Part shown: in pieces, positions 43,048 through 50,908 of the stretch
Numbering within the stretch: position 1 is the first letter of the stretch
Layout of the letters: each line of letters opens with the position of its first letter
Assembly (NCBI RefSeq): GCF_003096655.1
Contig: NZ_QEKQ01000010.1
Coordinates: 81,555-145,554, forward strand
DNA length: 64,000 nucleotides
Direction: 5' to 3'
Source: Tamilnaduibacter salinus
Lineage (GTDB): Bacteria; Pseudomonadota; Gammaproteobacteria; Pseudomonadales; Oleiphilaceae
Notes under the pieces: model-generated
Seen by the model: only the letters and a program-made list of their open reading frames with translations
The model's database searches: none
What the model was told of the DNA's origin: nothing
Made by a program: the position numbers and the translations under genes

Positions 43048-44442
43048 ATGAAAAAGCCTATTTTAGTGACGTCAATAATGGCCGCTTCCGTCGGATTGGG
43101 CGGCTGCTTTGCCAGCGCTACCGATAGCAGCCCGACGGCCGATCTGAGGGTACTTCATGCCTCACCAGACGCACCCAGCGTTGATGTGCTGATTGATGGT
43201 GAACGGGTTCTGGAGGATGTCAGCTACCAGTCCGGATCCGATTACCTGACCGTGGACCCCGGCAATGCGCTGGTTGAAATCCAGGCAGGCGGCGAGACGG
43301 TTATTGAGCAGACGGTGACCCTAACCGAAGGAGGCTCGTTCTCGGTCATCGCTCAGGGCACCCTCAATGCGGAAGATGACGCCGAGTTTGGCCTGAATGT
43401 GCTGGACGATACTGATCGACGCGATAACGGAACGAATGATGTAACGGTGTTGCATGCCGCACCGTCGCCGGCAGCGGCGAGCGTCGACATTTACGTTACT
43501 GGCCCGGGCGACGAACTGCCACAGGCCCCCACGCTGAACGACGTCTCCTTCGACACGAACGCAACCCTGCCAGAAATAGCTGACGGTGATTACCAGGTCC
43601 GCATCACCGGCGCCGACTCCCAGGACCCGGTGCTCTATGATTCTGGCGCACTGACCGTCAATACAGACGTAACGGCCGTCGCCGTGAACAGTACCCAGAG
43701 TGCGTCGCCTGTCAGTCTCCTCGTTTGGGCTGAATCTGATCCGGCGGTGACAACCGTGCTGGACAACTCAGCGGAGGTTCGAGTCGTTCACGCGGTTGAT
43801 GCCGCTCCCGTAGACGTCTTCGTCGACGGGAGCAAGATCAATGGAGCGGAACCCTTCGAATACACAGACATTCTCCCAGTACAGAGCGGAGTCCGCGCAG
43901 CGTCTACGGCTGAACAGGGTGGGCAATACCTGACCGTTGAGCCTGGGGAGCGCGCCGTTGCAATCGCAGCCGCAGGCCAGGGTGTGGATAACGCGCTTGA
44001 TTCGCTGTCCGGCACACTCACGCTGGAGCGTGGCAAGTCCTACACAGTCGTTGCTGCAGGCGACGATCAGGACCTTCCCAATGCTCAGCTTATCGTCCTT
44101 GAGGACCGCCGCACTGCGTCGGACAGTAATCAGGCCGATGTTCGCCTGGTGCACGCGGCCGCGGCTGCGGCAGCCGATCCGGTTGACATTTTTGTGCTCC
44201 CGGACGGGGAAACCCCGCAGTCACCAACGTTCGATGATGTGACCATCGGAGAGGACACCGGCTACAGCTCGCTGGCGAGCGGCACTTACGACTTTACCGT
44301 TGCCGCCGATGGAACGACAGCCAACGTGGTGCCGGGTACCCAGGACGTTCCGATTCAGGGCGGTCAAGTGCTCACCAGTGTCGTGGTGGGTGATGACGTC
44401 AGCAATCTGGAACCCATCGGTCTGGACGATTCCCGTCCCTGA
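43048..44442 (+). CDS. DUF4397-repeat lipoprotein
   Basis: 464 aa. The lipoprotein signal is MKKPILVTSIMAASVGLGGCF (lipobox LGGC). Three to four DUF4397-type units begin with LRVLHASPDAPSVDVLIDGERVLEDVSY, VTVLHAAPSPAAASVDIYVTGPGDELP, VRVVHAVDAAPVDVFVDGSKINGAEPF and VRLVHAAAAAAADPVDIFVLPDGETPQ. The repeats carry the V-H-A-x-PDAP/VDV signature. DUF4397 proteins are extracellular or surface proteins of unknown role. The composition is very acidic, which suits a marine periplasm. It ends at a strong terminator. Confidence 0.9.
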   Translation: MKKPILVTSIMAASVGLGGCFASATDSSPTADLRVLHASPDAPSVDVLIDGERVLEDVSYQSGSDYLTVDPGNALVEIQAGGETVIEQTVTLTEGGSFSVIAQGTLNAEDDAEFGLNVLDDTDRRDNGTNDVTVLHAAPSPAAASVDIYVTGPGDELPQAPTLNDVSFDTNATLPEIADGDYQVRITGADSQDPVLYDSGALTVNTDVTAVAVNSTQSASPVSLLVWAESDPAVTTVLDNSAEVRVVHAVDAAPVDVFVDGSKINGAEPFEYTDILPVQSGVRAASTAEQGGQYLTVEPGERAVAIAAAGQGVDNALDSLSGTLTLERGKSYTVVAAGDDQDLPNAQLIVLEDRRTASDSNQADVRLVHAAAAAAADPVDIFVLPDGETPQSPTFDDVTIGEDTGYSSLASGTYDFTVAADGTTANVVPGTQDVPIQGGQVLTSVVVGDDVSNLEPIGLDDSRP

Positions 44443-44462
44443 TGACCTGTTACCTGGCTAAT

Positions 44463-44502
44463 ACAAAGCCACGGATGATCCAACGATCATCCGTGGCTTT
44501 GT
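44463..44502 (+). terminator. Strong intrinsic terminator-like hairpin after the DUF4397 gene
   Basis: A perfect 18-bp stem, ACAAAGCCACGGATGATC (44463-44480) and its complement (44485-44502), with loop CAAC. The A/T-rich foot of the stem makes it bidirectional. Confidence 0.85.
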
Positions 44503-44522
44503 CCGCGTTTCCAGTTAACTCC

Positions 44523-44571
44523 CATCATACTGGTCACCAGTGCCTCCTCAGACAGGTTCACTGACCTGAAA
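44523..44571 (+). repeat. 49-bp direct repeat, copy 1
   Basis: The sequence starts CATCATACTGGTCACCAGTG and ends CAGGTTCACTGACCTGAAA; it is identical by eye to 47722-47770. Each copy holds two small palindromes (ACTGGT-C-ACCAGT and CAGGT..ACCTG), so it is REP-like. The two copies bracket the P450 remnant to MASE1 cyclase segment. Confidence 0.75.
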
Positions 44572-44658
44572 ACGACCTGAAACAGGCACTCTGACCGAGG
44601 ATGAACCGATTAGGAAGGCAGACCAAGCGTTATAGTGGGCCCCAAACTTCGGCATGCT

Positions 44659-44814
44659 CTACGCCTTACAAGTCAGCCGCACCATCATCTCGCTGTACCC
44701 CCGGACAAAGTTGGACTGAACGCATTTGGGCTCGGAGACCACGTCGATCGCCTCGAAGCGCGCCAGCAGTTCTTCCCAGAGAATGCGCAGCTGCAACTCC
44801 GCCAGCCGGTTGCC
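44659..44814 (-). pseudogene. Cytochrome P450 C-terminal remnant (CYP153-like)
   Basis: The reverse frame encodes GNRLAELQLRILWEELLARF, then IDVVSEPKCVQSNFVRGYSEMMVRL, and stops. This is the last ~50 residues of a CYP153-type P450, starting directly after the place where the haem-binding Cys loop should be. The heme loop and the preceding ~1.2 kb are absent; the text before GNRLAEL is unrelated (DVTHSS) and overlaps the ferredoxin stop. The gene is therefore a deletion remnant. It formerly followed the ferredoxin gene, as in alkane-hydroxylase clusters. Confidence 0.8.
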
Positions 44815-44846
44815 CGATGAGTGGGTGACGTCAGCGCCCTGCGGGC

Positions 44847-45170
44847 CTACATCTGACATTCCGGCAGGTGCATCACCAGACCGTCGTGCTCGGTGCCCGA
44901 AAGCGTCAACTGACAGGCCAGGCGCGAGTTGGACGCGGTTTCGGGATTGAGCGCCAGCACCTGTTGCTCATCGTCCTCCATCATCCGGAGTGTGCCGGTC
45001 CACGCCGGGTCCACCAGCACATGGCAGGTGCCGCAGGCGCAGCACCTGCCGCAATCCGCATCGACCCCCGGCACGCCCCGGGTCGTGGCGATCTCCATCA
45101 GACTGTGGCCGTCCTCAATGTCGACAAGATGCTCTGTCCCGTCGTGCTCCACCAGCCGGACTGTGCCCAT
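44847..45170 (-). CDS. [2Fe-2S] ferredoxin, P450 redox-partner type
   Basis: 107 aa from the ATG at 45170 (the frame is open to 45233). The adrenodoxin/putidaredoxin-type cluster ligands are in VDADCGRCCACGTCHVLVDP and SRLACQLTLSG. It probably served the CYP153-like P450 whose remnant lies directly downstream on the same strand. It is intact, but its partner is lost and no ferredoxin reductase is nearby, so it may be an orphan on the way to loss. Confidence 0.88.
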   Translation of the reverse strand: MGTVRLVEHDGTEHLVDIEDGHSLMEIATTRGVPGVDADCGRCCACGTCHVLVDPAWTGTLRMMEDDEQQVLALNPETASNSRLACQLTLSGTEHDGLVMHLPECQM

Positions 45171-45242
45171 AACGACCTCGCTGTTATCGGTTGTGTTCGT
45201 GGCGCCCTGATGGCTGCCCCGTTGCCTGACCATTAACCTACT

Positions 45243-45554
45243 TTGGAGGCGGCGGAAAGCGGTGTCGGCGGCGCGCTAATGCACGCCATGCTGGCCGAAG
45301 GCGAGGACGGGCCGGTCAAGCAGAAGATGGGCGAGTTCATCGACATCATCCACGCGACCGTACTCATGGCCGGCGTCTCAGAACGGGCACCCGCCGAAGA
45401 CGTCCGCGCCGCCCTCGCCCACCTGATCATGGGCGAATTCACCCGCATGGCACTGGGCCCGCGGGCCGACGGCCTCTGGGGGGACGGCGATGGCGTCACG
45501 CCTTTATTCCGGAGTTACTTCATTGAAGGCGAAGCGGCACGGGGAGATGAGTGA
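45243..45554 (+). pseudogene. Probable C-terminal fragment of a TetR-type regulator
   Basis: 103 codons from a TTG: GALMHAMLAEGEDGPVKQKM, EFIDIIHATVLMAGVSERAP, EDVRAALAHLIMGEFTRMALG. These helices look like the ligand domain of a TetR regulator, but there is no HTH and no proper start. It lies divergent to the ferredoxin, a normal place for a P450-cluster regulator, and has probably been truncated in the same decay. Assignment is tentative. Confidence 0.4.
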
Positions 45555-45747
45555 TCCGGTTTCCGGGCACACTCGGTTGTTCCGTAAACGCCGATCCAAT
45601 CTTGTTAGGCCCCGATGGCCCGAGGCATCCAAACTGGCGGCCAATGCCATGACGGCGCCTCCCATCGGGCCTATACTGGGCGTCATCAGGTAATCCGTTT
45701 ACACGGGATGAGCCATCGCAGGGAAGGCTTTTCTGGGAGTTGTACCG

Positions 45748-47655
45748 TTGTTTCGTACCGTCCTTTTCTGCGTATTCATTGGTCTGCTCTATTACGCGGG
45801 CGCTTACATCGGCGTTCACTACGCCGCGCTTCCCGACGGAATAGTTGTACTTTGGCCACCCAACGCCGCCCTGCTCGCGGCATTCCTCCTGCTGCGCTGG
45901 CAGCAGTGGCCACTGGCCGCCGTCTGCGTCCTGATCGCTGAAATTGCCGCCGATGTGCCGGTTTTCACGGTGCTGGAGGCGACACTGTTCGGACTGATCA
46001 ACATCACCGAATGCACCATTGCCGCGACCCTGATTACCGCCCTGAACCGGCTCCGCAGTCAGTCTCACTCCTGGCAGTCACCGCAATCCATCCTCATATT
46101 CCTGATCACGGTGGGCGCCATTGCCTCGCCCCTGGCCGCAATCGGTGGGGCGACCGTCTATACCGTCCTGATCGGGGCAGAAACGCCGTTCCTTTCGCTG
46201 TGGCGGCTCTGGTGGGTGGGTGACAGTACCGGTCTGATCGTGCTGACCCCATTCCTTCATATGTTCATGACCTTCATTCGCGAACAGCGCTATACCCATC
46301 GACCGTCCGGGCGCAACACGCTGGAAGTGACCGCGGCGTTCGTAGTGACGATGGGCGCTTGCGCACTGGTATTCACCTCCGACATGAACACCGAGTCGTT
46401 TCTGGCCACGACGCCCTTTCTGGTGCTGGCCGGCCCACTGTGGATTGCGGCCCGGCGCCCTGCCTTGCCCGCCGCGTTCCTCTCGGCCACGGTCGCCCTG
46501 TACGCCGCCTTCTCCACAGCGCACGGGCTGGGCCCGTTCAGCGGCAGCACCCCGACCTACAATGCCTTGATGGCCCAGGAGTTCACGGTACTGTTCACCC
46601 TCGCCGTGCTGTTCACGAACTCCATGATGGCCCAGAAGCGTCGACATGAGGCATCACTGCGGATTCACCGGAGTGCGATCGAGGCCGCCGCTGACGGCAT
46701 CCTCATCTTTGATGCCCGGGACGATCACCCCATTCGCTACTGCAACCCGAGCTTTTCCCGGATTACGGGCTACGAGAAAGGAGAGGTTCTGGGCGAGACC
46801 GGCCGGTTTCTGATAACAGAGGAAACAGACCGGGCAGTGATCGCTCAGATTGAAAACGCCCTGCGCCACAGCAGACCGTTTCAGTCCGATCTGCTGAGCC
46901 GGAAGAAAGACGGCAGTCAGTACTGTGCTCAGCTGAGTATCGACCCCGTCCACAATGACGAGGGCCGCCTGACCCACTTCGTGGGCGTCATTCGGGACAT
47001 CACCGTCTCCGTTCGCCAGAACCGTCAGCTAGAGGAAGCGCTTGAGCAGGTCCGCCTGTCCAATGCGCACCTGGAAGAGCTGGTCAGTCAGCGCACCAAA
47101 GAACTGGAGCGGGCCAATAAACGCCTCAAGACCATGGCCATGACGGACGAGCTTACGGACATCCCCAACCGCCGGAAACTTCTGGAACACGGGAATAAAG
47201 AAATGGCCCGATGCCAGCGCCAGGGGGAACATTTCGCTGCGCTGGTTCTGGACATTGACCATTTCAAAACGATCAACGACGACTACGGCCATGAGATCGG
47301 TGATCAAGCGTTACGGTGGTTTGTCAGCGTCGTGCAGAGCGAACTGCGGGCGATGGACTTCATGGGGCGCTGGGGCGGCGAAGAATTTCTGATCCTCACT
47401 AGCGGGAATGACGAGCAGGATCTGGAAACGATGGCTGACCGCCTACTCCGGGCTGTCAGTGAGACCCCGTTTACGTGGGACGGTCAGTCGATACGCATCA
47501 CCACGTCCATCGGGGGCGCCCTCTATTCCGATCACGAGGCGCTGGAAACGCTCATCCAACGTGCCGACGACGCCCTATACCGCGCCAAAGACGGTGGCCG
47601 GAACCGTTTCGAGTGCGCCCAGCGGGATGAGCAACCGGGGCCACAGCTCGTGTAG
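45748..47655 (+). CDS. MASE1-PAS-GGDEF diguanylate cyclase
   Basis: 635 aa from a TTG at 45748 with GGGAG about 8 nt upstream. An N-terminal MASE1 membrane sensor (~1-290; YYAGAYIGVHYAALPDGIVVLWPPNAALLAAFLLL is the hallmark) precedes PAS/PAC (~305-425, YCNPSFSRITGYEKGEVLGETG, FVGVIRDITV). A coiled coil and GGDEF at ~470-630 follow, with LDIDHFKTINDDYGH and GRWGGEEF. RAMD five residues earlier is an RxxD I-site. It is an inner-membrane c-di-GMP synthase. The 49-bp repeat and a REP-like class A sequence follow its stop. Confidence 0.92.
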   Translation: MFRTVLFCVFIGLLYYAGAYIGVHYAALPDGIVVLWPPNAALLAAFLLLRWQQWPLAAVCVLIAEIAADVPVFTVLEATLFGLINITECTIAATLITALNRLRSQSHSWQSPQSILIFLITVGAIASPLAAIGGATVYTVLIGAETPFLSLWRLWWVGDSTGLIVLTPFLHMFMTFIREQRYTHRPSGRNTLEVTAAFVVTMGACALVFTSDMNTESFLATTPFLVLAGPLWIAARRPALPAAFLSATVALYAAFSTAHGLGPFSGSTPTYNALMAQEFTVLFTLAVLFTNSMMAQKRRHEASLRIHRSAIEAAADGILIFDARDDHPIRYCNPSFSRITGYEKGEVLGETGRFLITEETDRAVIAQIENALRHSRPFQSDLLSRKKDGSQYCAQLSIDPVHNDEGRLTHFVGVIRDITVSVRQNRQLEEALEQVRLSNAHLEELVSQRTKELERANKRLKTMAMTDELTDIPNRRKLLEHGNKEMARCQRQGEHFAALVLDIDHFKTINDDYGHEIGDQALRWFVSVVQSELRAMDFMGRWGGEEFLILTSGNDEQDLETMADRLLRAVSETPFTWDGQSIRITTSIGGALYSDHEALETLIQRADDALYRAKDGGRNRFECAQRDEQPGPQLV

Positions 47656-47693
47656 TTCAGGGGGTCGGGTAGTCCCCGGGGGTCTAAGTCCAC

Positions 47694-47715
47694 GGGGTCA
47701 GATCGATTTTTCTTT
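47694..47715 (+). repeat. REP-like class A sequence
   Basis: The same 22-nt sequence as 29174-29195. Here it is fused to the 49-bp repeat by ATAACACG-like spacer (TTTAACACG) at 47713-47721. Confidence 0.6.
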
Positions 47716-47721
47716 AACACG

Positions 47722-47770
47722 CATCATACTGGTCACCAGTGCCTCCTCAGACAGGTTCACTGACCTGAAA
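47722..47770 (+). repeat. 49-bp direct repeat, copy 2
   Basis: Identical to 44523-44571 over 49 nt; direct orientation, 3.2 kb apart. Confidence 0.75.
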
Positions 47771-47874
47771 GAAGCTCTCTGCCGCTCAGATTATCGCCTC
47801 CATGACGAGGTTCTCGGACCGCATCAAGAATCCGACGCACTTTGGTTGAGGCATACGAACTTGCCGACAGGCTG

Positions 47875-48645
47875 TTACGGCTCCTCCGTTATGCGTGCCC
47901 AAGTGCCGTCGTCGCGGATGCGACGTAACCCTTCGTTGAACCGGAGAACCGTTTGCGCGCAGTCCGGGGTATTTTTGTGGCAGGTCAGGTGCAGGCTGTA
48001 AGAGGTGATGAGCCTGTCGGTACACAGCCGGATTTCGCCACGCTCGTCGCGCAGCGTTCCATCCATGATGTGCCGGGCCACCCTGGGATTGGTTACGGCC
48101 AAATCCAGGCGGTCGGCCAGCAGCATACGCAGGAGATTCTCGTCCCTGGGCGCCACGACGATGTTGAGGTCGTCACGCAAGTCCTCGATTCCGGAGGGCA
48201 GTTGGTAGCCATGGACCACACCGATGCGGTAACCGGTCAACTGGGAGATGGACTGCCATTCGATGTCAGAACCGCACCGCACAGCGAACACGTCCTTGCT
48301 GGTCATCAGGGTGTCGGAGTGGTACCAGTCCCTGTTCGTATCACGCCCCCAACTCCACCCGAAGGACACAGCGCCTTCCTTGTCTGTCGCCCTGCGCACA
48401 CGATTCCACGGCAAGCGTTCAATTCGGACGGGTTGGTTAATACTGGCAAAAGCGGCCATGACAACCTCCGTCATCACCCCGTTTTCTTCCTTCTCCGGGT
48501 TGACGAAAGGCGGCCAGACACCGGTCAGCAAGGTCAGAGGTTCCTCAGCCTGAACAGGAACCGCCAGAGAAAGCACGAGAACGAGAAGGCACCGCAGACG
48601 CTTTAAGGAACCGTAACGGGCGTTGGTTTTGCGGGAGTTATGCAC
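47875..48645 (-). CDS. Periplasmic solute-binding protein (SBP_bac_3 type)
   Basis: 256 aa from a GTG at 48645 (GGGG about 8 nt upstream); another GTG at 48678 lies 4 bp from MITE copy 3. The signal peptide is LKRLRCLLVLVLSLAVPVQA, and the mature domain TLLTGVWPPFVNPEKEENGVMTEVVMAAFASI has the extracellular solute-binding family 3 start. No ABC permease or ATPase is near, so it may be a stand-alone sensor component as often found with cyclases or kinases. MITE copy 3 sits in the promoter position. Confidence 0.82.
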   Translation of the reverse strand: MHNSRKTNARYGSLKRLRCLLVLVLSLAVPVQAEEPLTLLTGVWPPFVNPEKEENGVMTEVVMAAFASINQPVRIERLPWNRVRRATDKEGAVSFGWSWGRDTNRDWYHSDTLMTSKDVFAVRCGSDIEWQSISQLTGYRIGVVHGYQLPSGIEDLRDDLNIVVAPRDENLLRMLLADRLDLAVTNPRVARHIMDGTLRDERGEIRLCTDRLITSYSLHLTCHKNTPDCAQTVLRFNEGLRRIRDDGTWARITEEP

Positions 48646-48681
48646 GACTGGGACCCCGGCATTGGCAAAAACTGACACGTC

Positions 48682-48846
48682 AGGAGTCTGCGCGGTAGCA
48701 ATCGTGCCAGGCGAGATCGTCCCACTGCGAGGCCATTTTGACGGTCATTTGAGGCGCATAGTGGTTCTATGCAACGACAATGAGCGCTCAAAAGGGACCG
48801 CAGAGGGGCGGTCGCAGCGGTGCGACTTTCTACAACGCAGACTCCT
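48682..48846 (+). mobile_element. MITE-like element, copy 3
   Basis: 165 bp in the orientation of copy 1. The left end AGGAGTCTGCGCGGTAGCAA and the right end TTCTACAACGCAGACTCCT pair with a few mismatches, so this copy is somewhat more diverged. The outer bases are TC and GA (TCAGGAG and CTCCTGA). It lies directly upstream of the solute-binding protein gene. Confidence 0.85.
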
Positions 48847-49055
48847 GAATCAAGCGTAGCCGCTGTTTCGCGCTCAGGCTACGCTTTGCCGGGTGTTGGT
48901 CACCAGAGTCCAGCTGTCACCAGGGTCAGATCGATGTTTCTTTGGCCACTAACGGCTCAGGCCGACCACTCGCAACCTGACCAATCTGGCATCACCTCGA
49001 CCTGTTCCCTTCTGTCGTGATCTCAAGCGGCCTCCTCCCCGATTGGATGCGCTGA
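48847..49055. other. Gene-free stretch with REP-like class A sequence
   Basis: The stretch contains GGGTCAGATCGATGTTTCTT at 48923-48942, a one-mismatch version of the class A REP-like sequence. The rest shows no ORF or RNA. The acyl-CoA synthetase gene ends at 49056. Confidence 0.5.
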
Positions 49056-50876
49056 TCAGTGTTCAACCGCCCCGCGCCCTTGATCAGTCACGCCAAGCCG
49101 GACCGTCAGCCCGAGAGCCTGAACGGCCTCCTTAACGCCAGCCGATTCCTCTGGATGCAGAGCCTGCTCAACGTGGATTGTGGCATTCCCTGCCTGTGGA
49201 TCCACTGAAACAACCCTGCCGACGACGCCTTTCTTATTCAGAACGGACGCCACTGCATGCTCAGCGGCGAATTGACGAAGCCGGTAGCGAGCGATTTTCC
49301 CGATGGCCGTGTAAGGAAACTCATCGAGTGGCAGTATCTCTTTCGGGCGGGCAGGTGGTTCATTGATCTTTTCGGCAATAAAGTCCTTGAGCTCGCTGCC
49401 CGCTGCCGCTTCCCCGTCATGATAACGGACGTAAAGTACTGGCAGCTCGCCGGCATAGGCATCAGGCATCGCGATAGCAGCCGCCTCAGCGACTGCCGGA
49501 TGGCTCATCGCCACCTCCTCAATCACCATCGGATCAATGTTGTGGCCACCGCGAATAATAATGTCCTTTGAGCGGCCTGTGAGCCTGATATCCCCCGTCG
49601 GTTCGAGGACCGCAAGATCACCGGACCGGATCCAGCCATCCACCTCTTCTTTTTGGAAACCGTGCTCTGTCAGGTATCCGGCGAAAACATGGGGACCGCG
49701 GACATAGAGTTCTCCTGATGCGCCGGATTCCAGCGGTGCGCCAGGCTCTCCCAGTGATACTTCGGACAGAGGCACGGGCTTTCCGGCACAAGGCTCTCTT
49801 CGAGGACCGTCAATCGCCTGATTGCAAACAATGCCGGCGGTCTCTGTCATGCCGTATAGCTGACGGACCGGGCAGTCAGTCGCCTTTTCGACGCGCTCCG
49901 CGAGAGCCATTGCGAGAGGCGCCCCGCCGGTAACAGCAGCGCGTAGCGTCGACCGTTCGTAGCCATGCCGAGGCGCATCAGCGATGGCGGATAGCATGGT
50001 GGGAACACCACCAATAATTGTCCCCTCCACCCGGTCGAGTATCGACCAGATGTTCTGGATGACGTCCGGGTTTCTCAGCCCCAGAGCAGTGGGAAATACG
50101 ACCGTGGACTCAGCGGCGATTGAGGCCAGCACAACATCAACCAGGCCCCCGACATGGAAAAGAGGCAGCCCACTAACAATGCGATCTTCCGACCGGTACC
50201 CGAACCCCGAAGCCGCCATTAGCCCGCCTGCCGCCAGGTTTCTCTGTGTCAGGCCTGCCAACTTCGGTTCACCGGTGGTTCCCCCCGTATGAATCAAAGC
50301 GGCGACACGGCGCGGGTCGGGGTCTGGCTCTTCCGGTGCAGAATCGTGGTCCGCCTGGCCAACGAAGTCACCCCAACTGATACTCCCCGGTGACGGTTCC
50401 GCACCGAACGGCAGCTCGACGAGCGTGATGCCATCCGATTGCTCGACAGCCTGACCCACCCGATCCCTGACATCGATCGCAGGGTGCTCCCCCATGGTAA
50501 TCACCAAACGGGTCCCGGCCCTTTTGAATTGAGCGGAAACGGCCTCGGCTGATAGCAGCAGATTGACCGGGAATGCCATCGCCACACTGGTGGTGGCAAT
50601 CAGCGCAGACACGGCCTGAGGTATCAGTGGGAGAAATACCGCAACACTCTCATCAGGTTGAACGCCAACAGCCCGGATGGCGCCAGCCACCTTCTGCGTT
50701 TCAGTCAACAGGTCGCGATACGACACCGATACCGGTTCATTGCTGTCGGCGGAAGGAAGATAGACAAGGGCCGGTTTGTTCGGCTGGCGGCTCGCAGCGC
50801 GCCTGAGAAGCTGCAGTGGCGTCGAGTGTTCGTGAAGCAGCTCACGGACGGCTCGGGTTTCGATGGCCGGATTCAT
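49056..50876 (-). CDS. AMP-dependent acyl-CoA synthetase
   Basis: 606 aa, ANL superfamily. IHTGGTTGEPKLAGLTQRNL is the phosphate-binding motif, YGMTETAG is A5, GELYVRGPHVFAGYL and GWIRSGDLAVLEPTGDIRLTGRSKDIIIRGGHNIDP are A7/A8, and FPYTAIGKIARYRL holds the A10 Lys. The last ~50 residues after the ligase (GVVGRVVSVDPQAGNATIHVEQALHPEESAG) form an extra tail not usual in the family. It pairs with the enoyl-CoA hydratase gene upstream (32 bp gap), so it probably activates an aromatic or unusual acid whose enoyl-CoA is then hydrated. Confidence 0.88.
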   Translation of the reverse strand: MNPAIETRAVRELLHEHSTPLQLLRRAASRQPNKPALVYLPSADSNEPVSVSYRDLLTETQKVAGAIRAVGVQPDESVAVFLPLIPQAVSALIATTSVAMAFPVNLLLSAEAVSAQFKRAGTRLVITMGEHPAIDVRDRVGQAVEQSDGITLVELPFGAEPSPGSISWGDFVGQADHDSAPEEPDPDPRRVAALIHTGGTTGEPKLAGLTQRNLAAGGLMAASGFGYRSEDRIVSGLPLFHVGGLVDVVLASIAAESTVVFPTALGLRNPDVIQNIWSILDRVEGTIIGGVPTMLSAIADAPRHGYERSTLRAAVTGGAPLAMALAERVEKATDCPVRQLYGMTETAGIVCNQAIDGPRREPCAGKPVPLSEVSLGEPGAPLESGASGELYVRGPHVFAGYLTEHGFQKEEVDGWIRSGDLAVLEPTGDIRLTGRSKDIIIRGGHNIDPMVIEEVAMSHPAVAEAAAIAMPDAYAGELPVLYVRYHDGEAAAGSELKDFIAEKINEPPARPKEILPLDEFPYTAIGKIARYRLRQFAAEHAVASVLNKKGVVGRVVSVDPQAGNATIHVEQALHPEESAGVKEAVQALGLTVRLGVTDQGRGAVEH

Positions 50877-50908
50877 TGTTGTTCTCCATTTGTTCGGCTT
50901 TGAGCGCT

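Noticed and set aside
42848..43051. 67-codon ORF upstream of the DUF4397 gene
   Set aside because: No RBS or recognisable family, and it overlaps the promoter region and lipoprotein start.
45243..45554. A complete TetR regulator
   Set aside because: There is no HTH and no start codon with an SD upstream; only the ligand-domain text is present.
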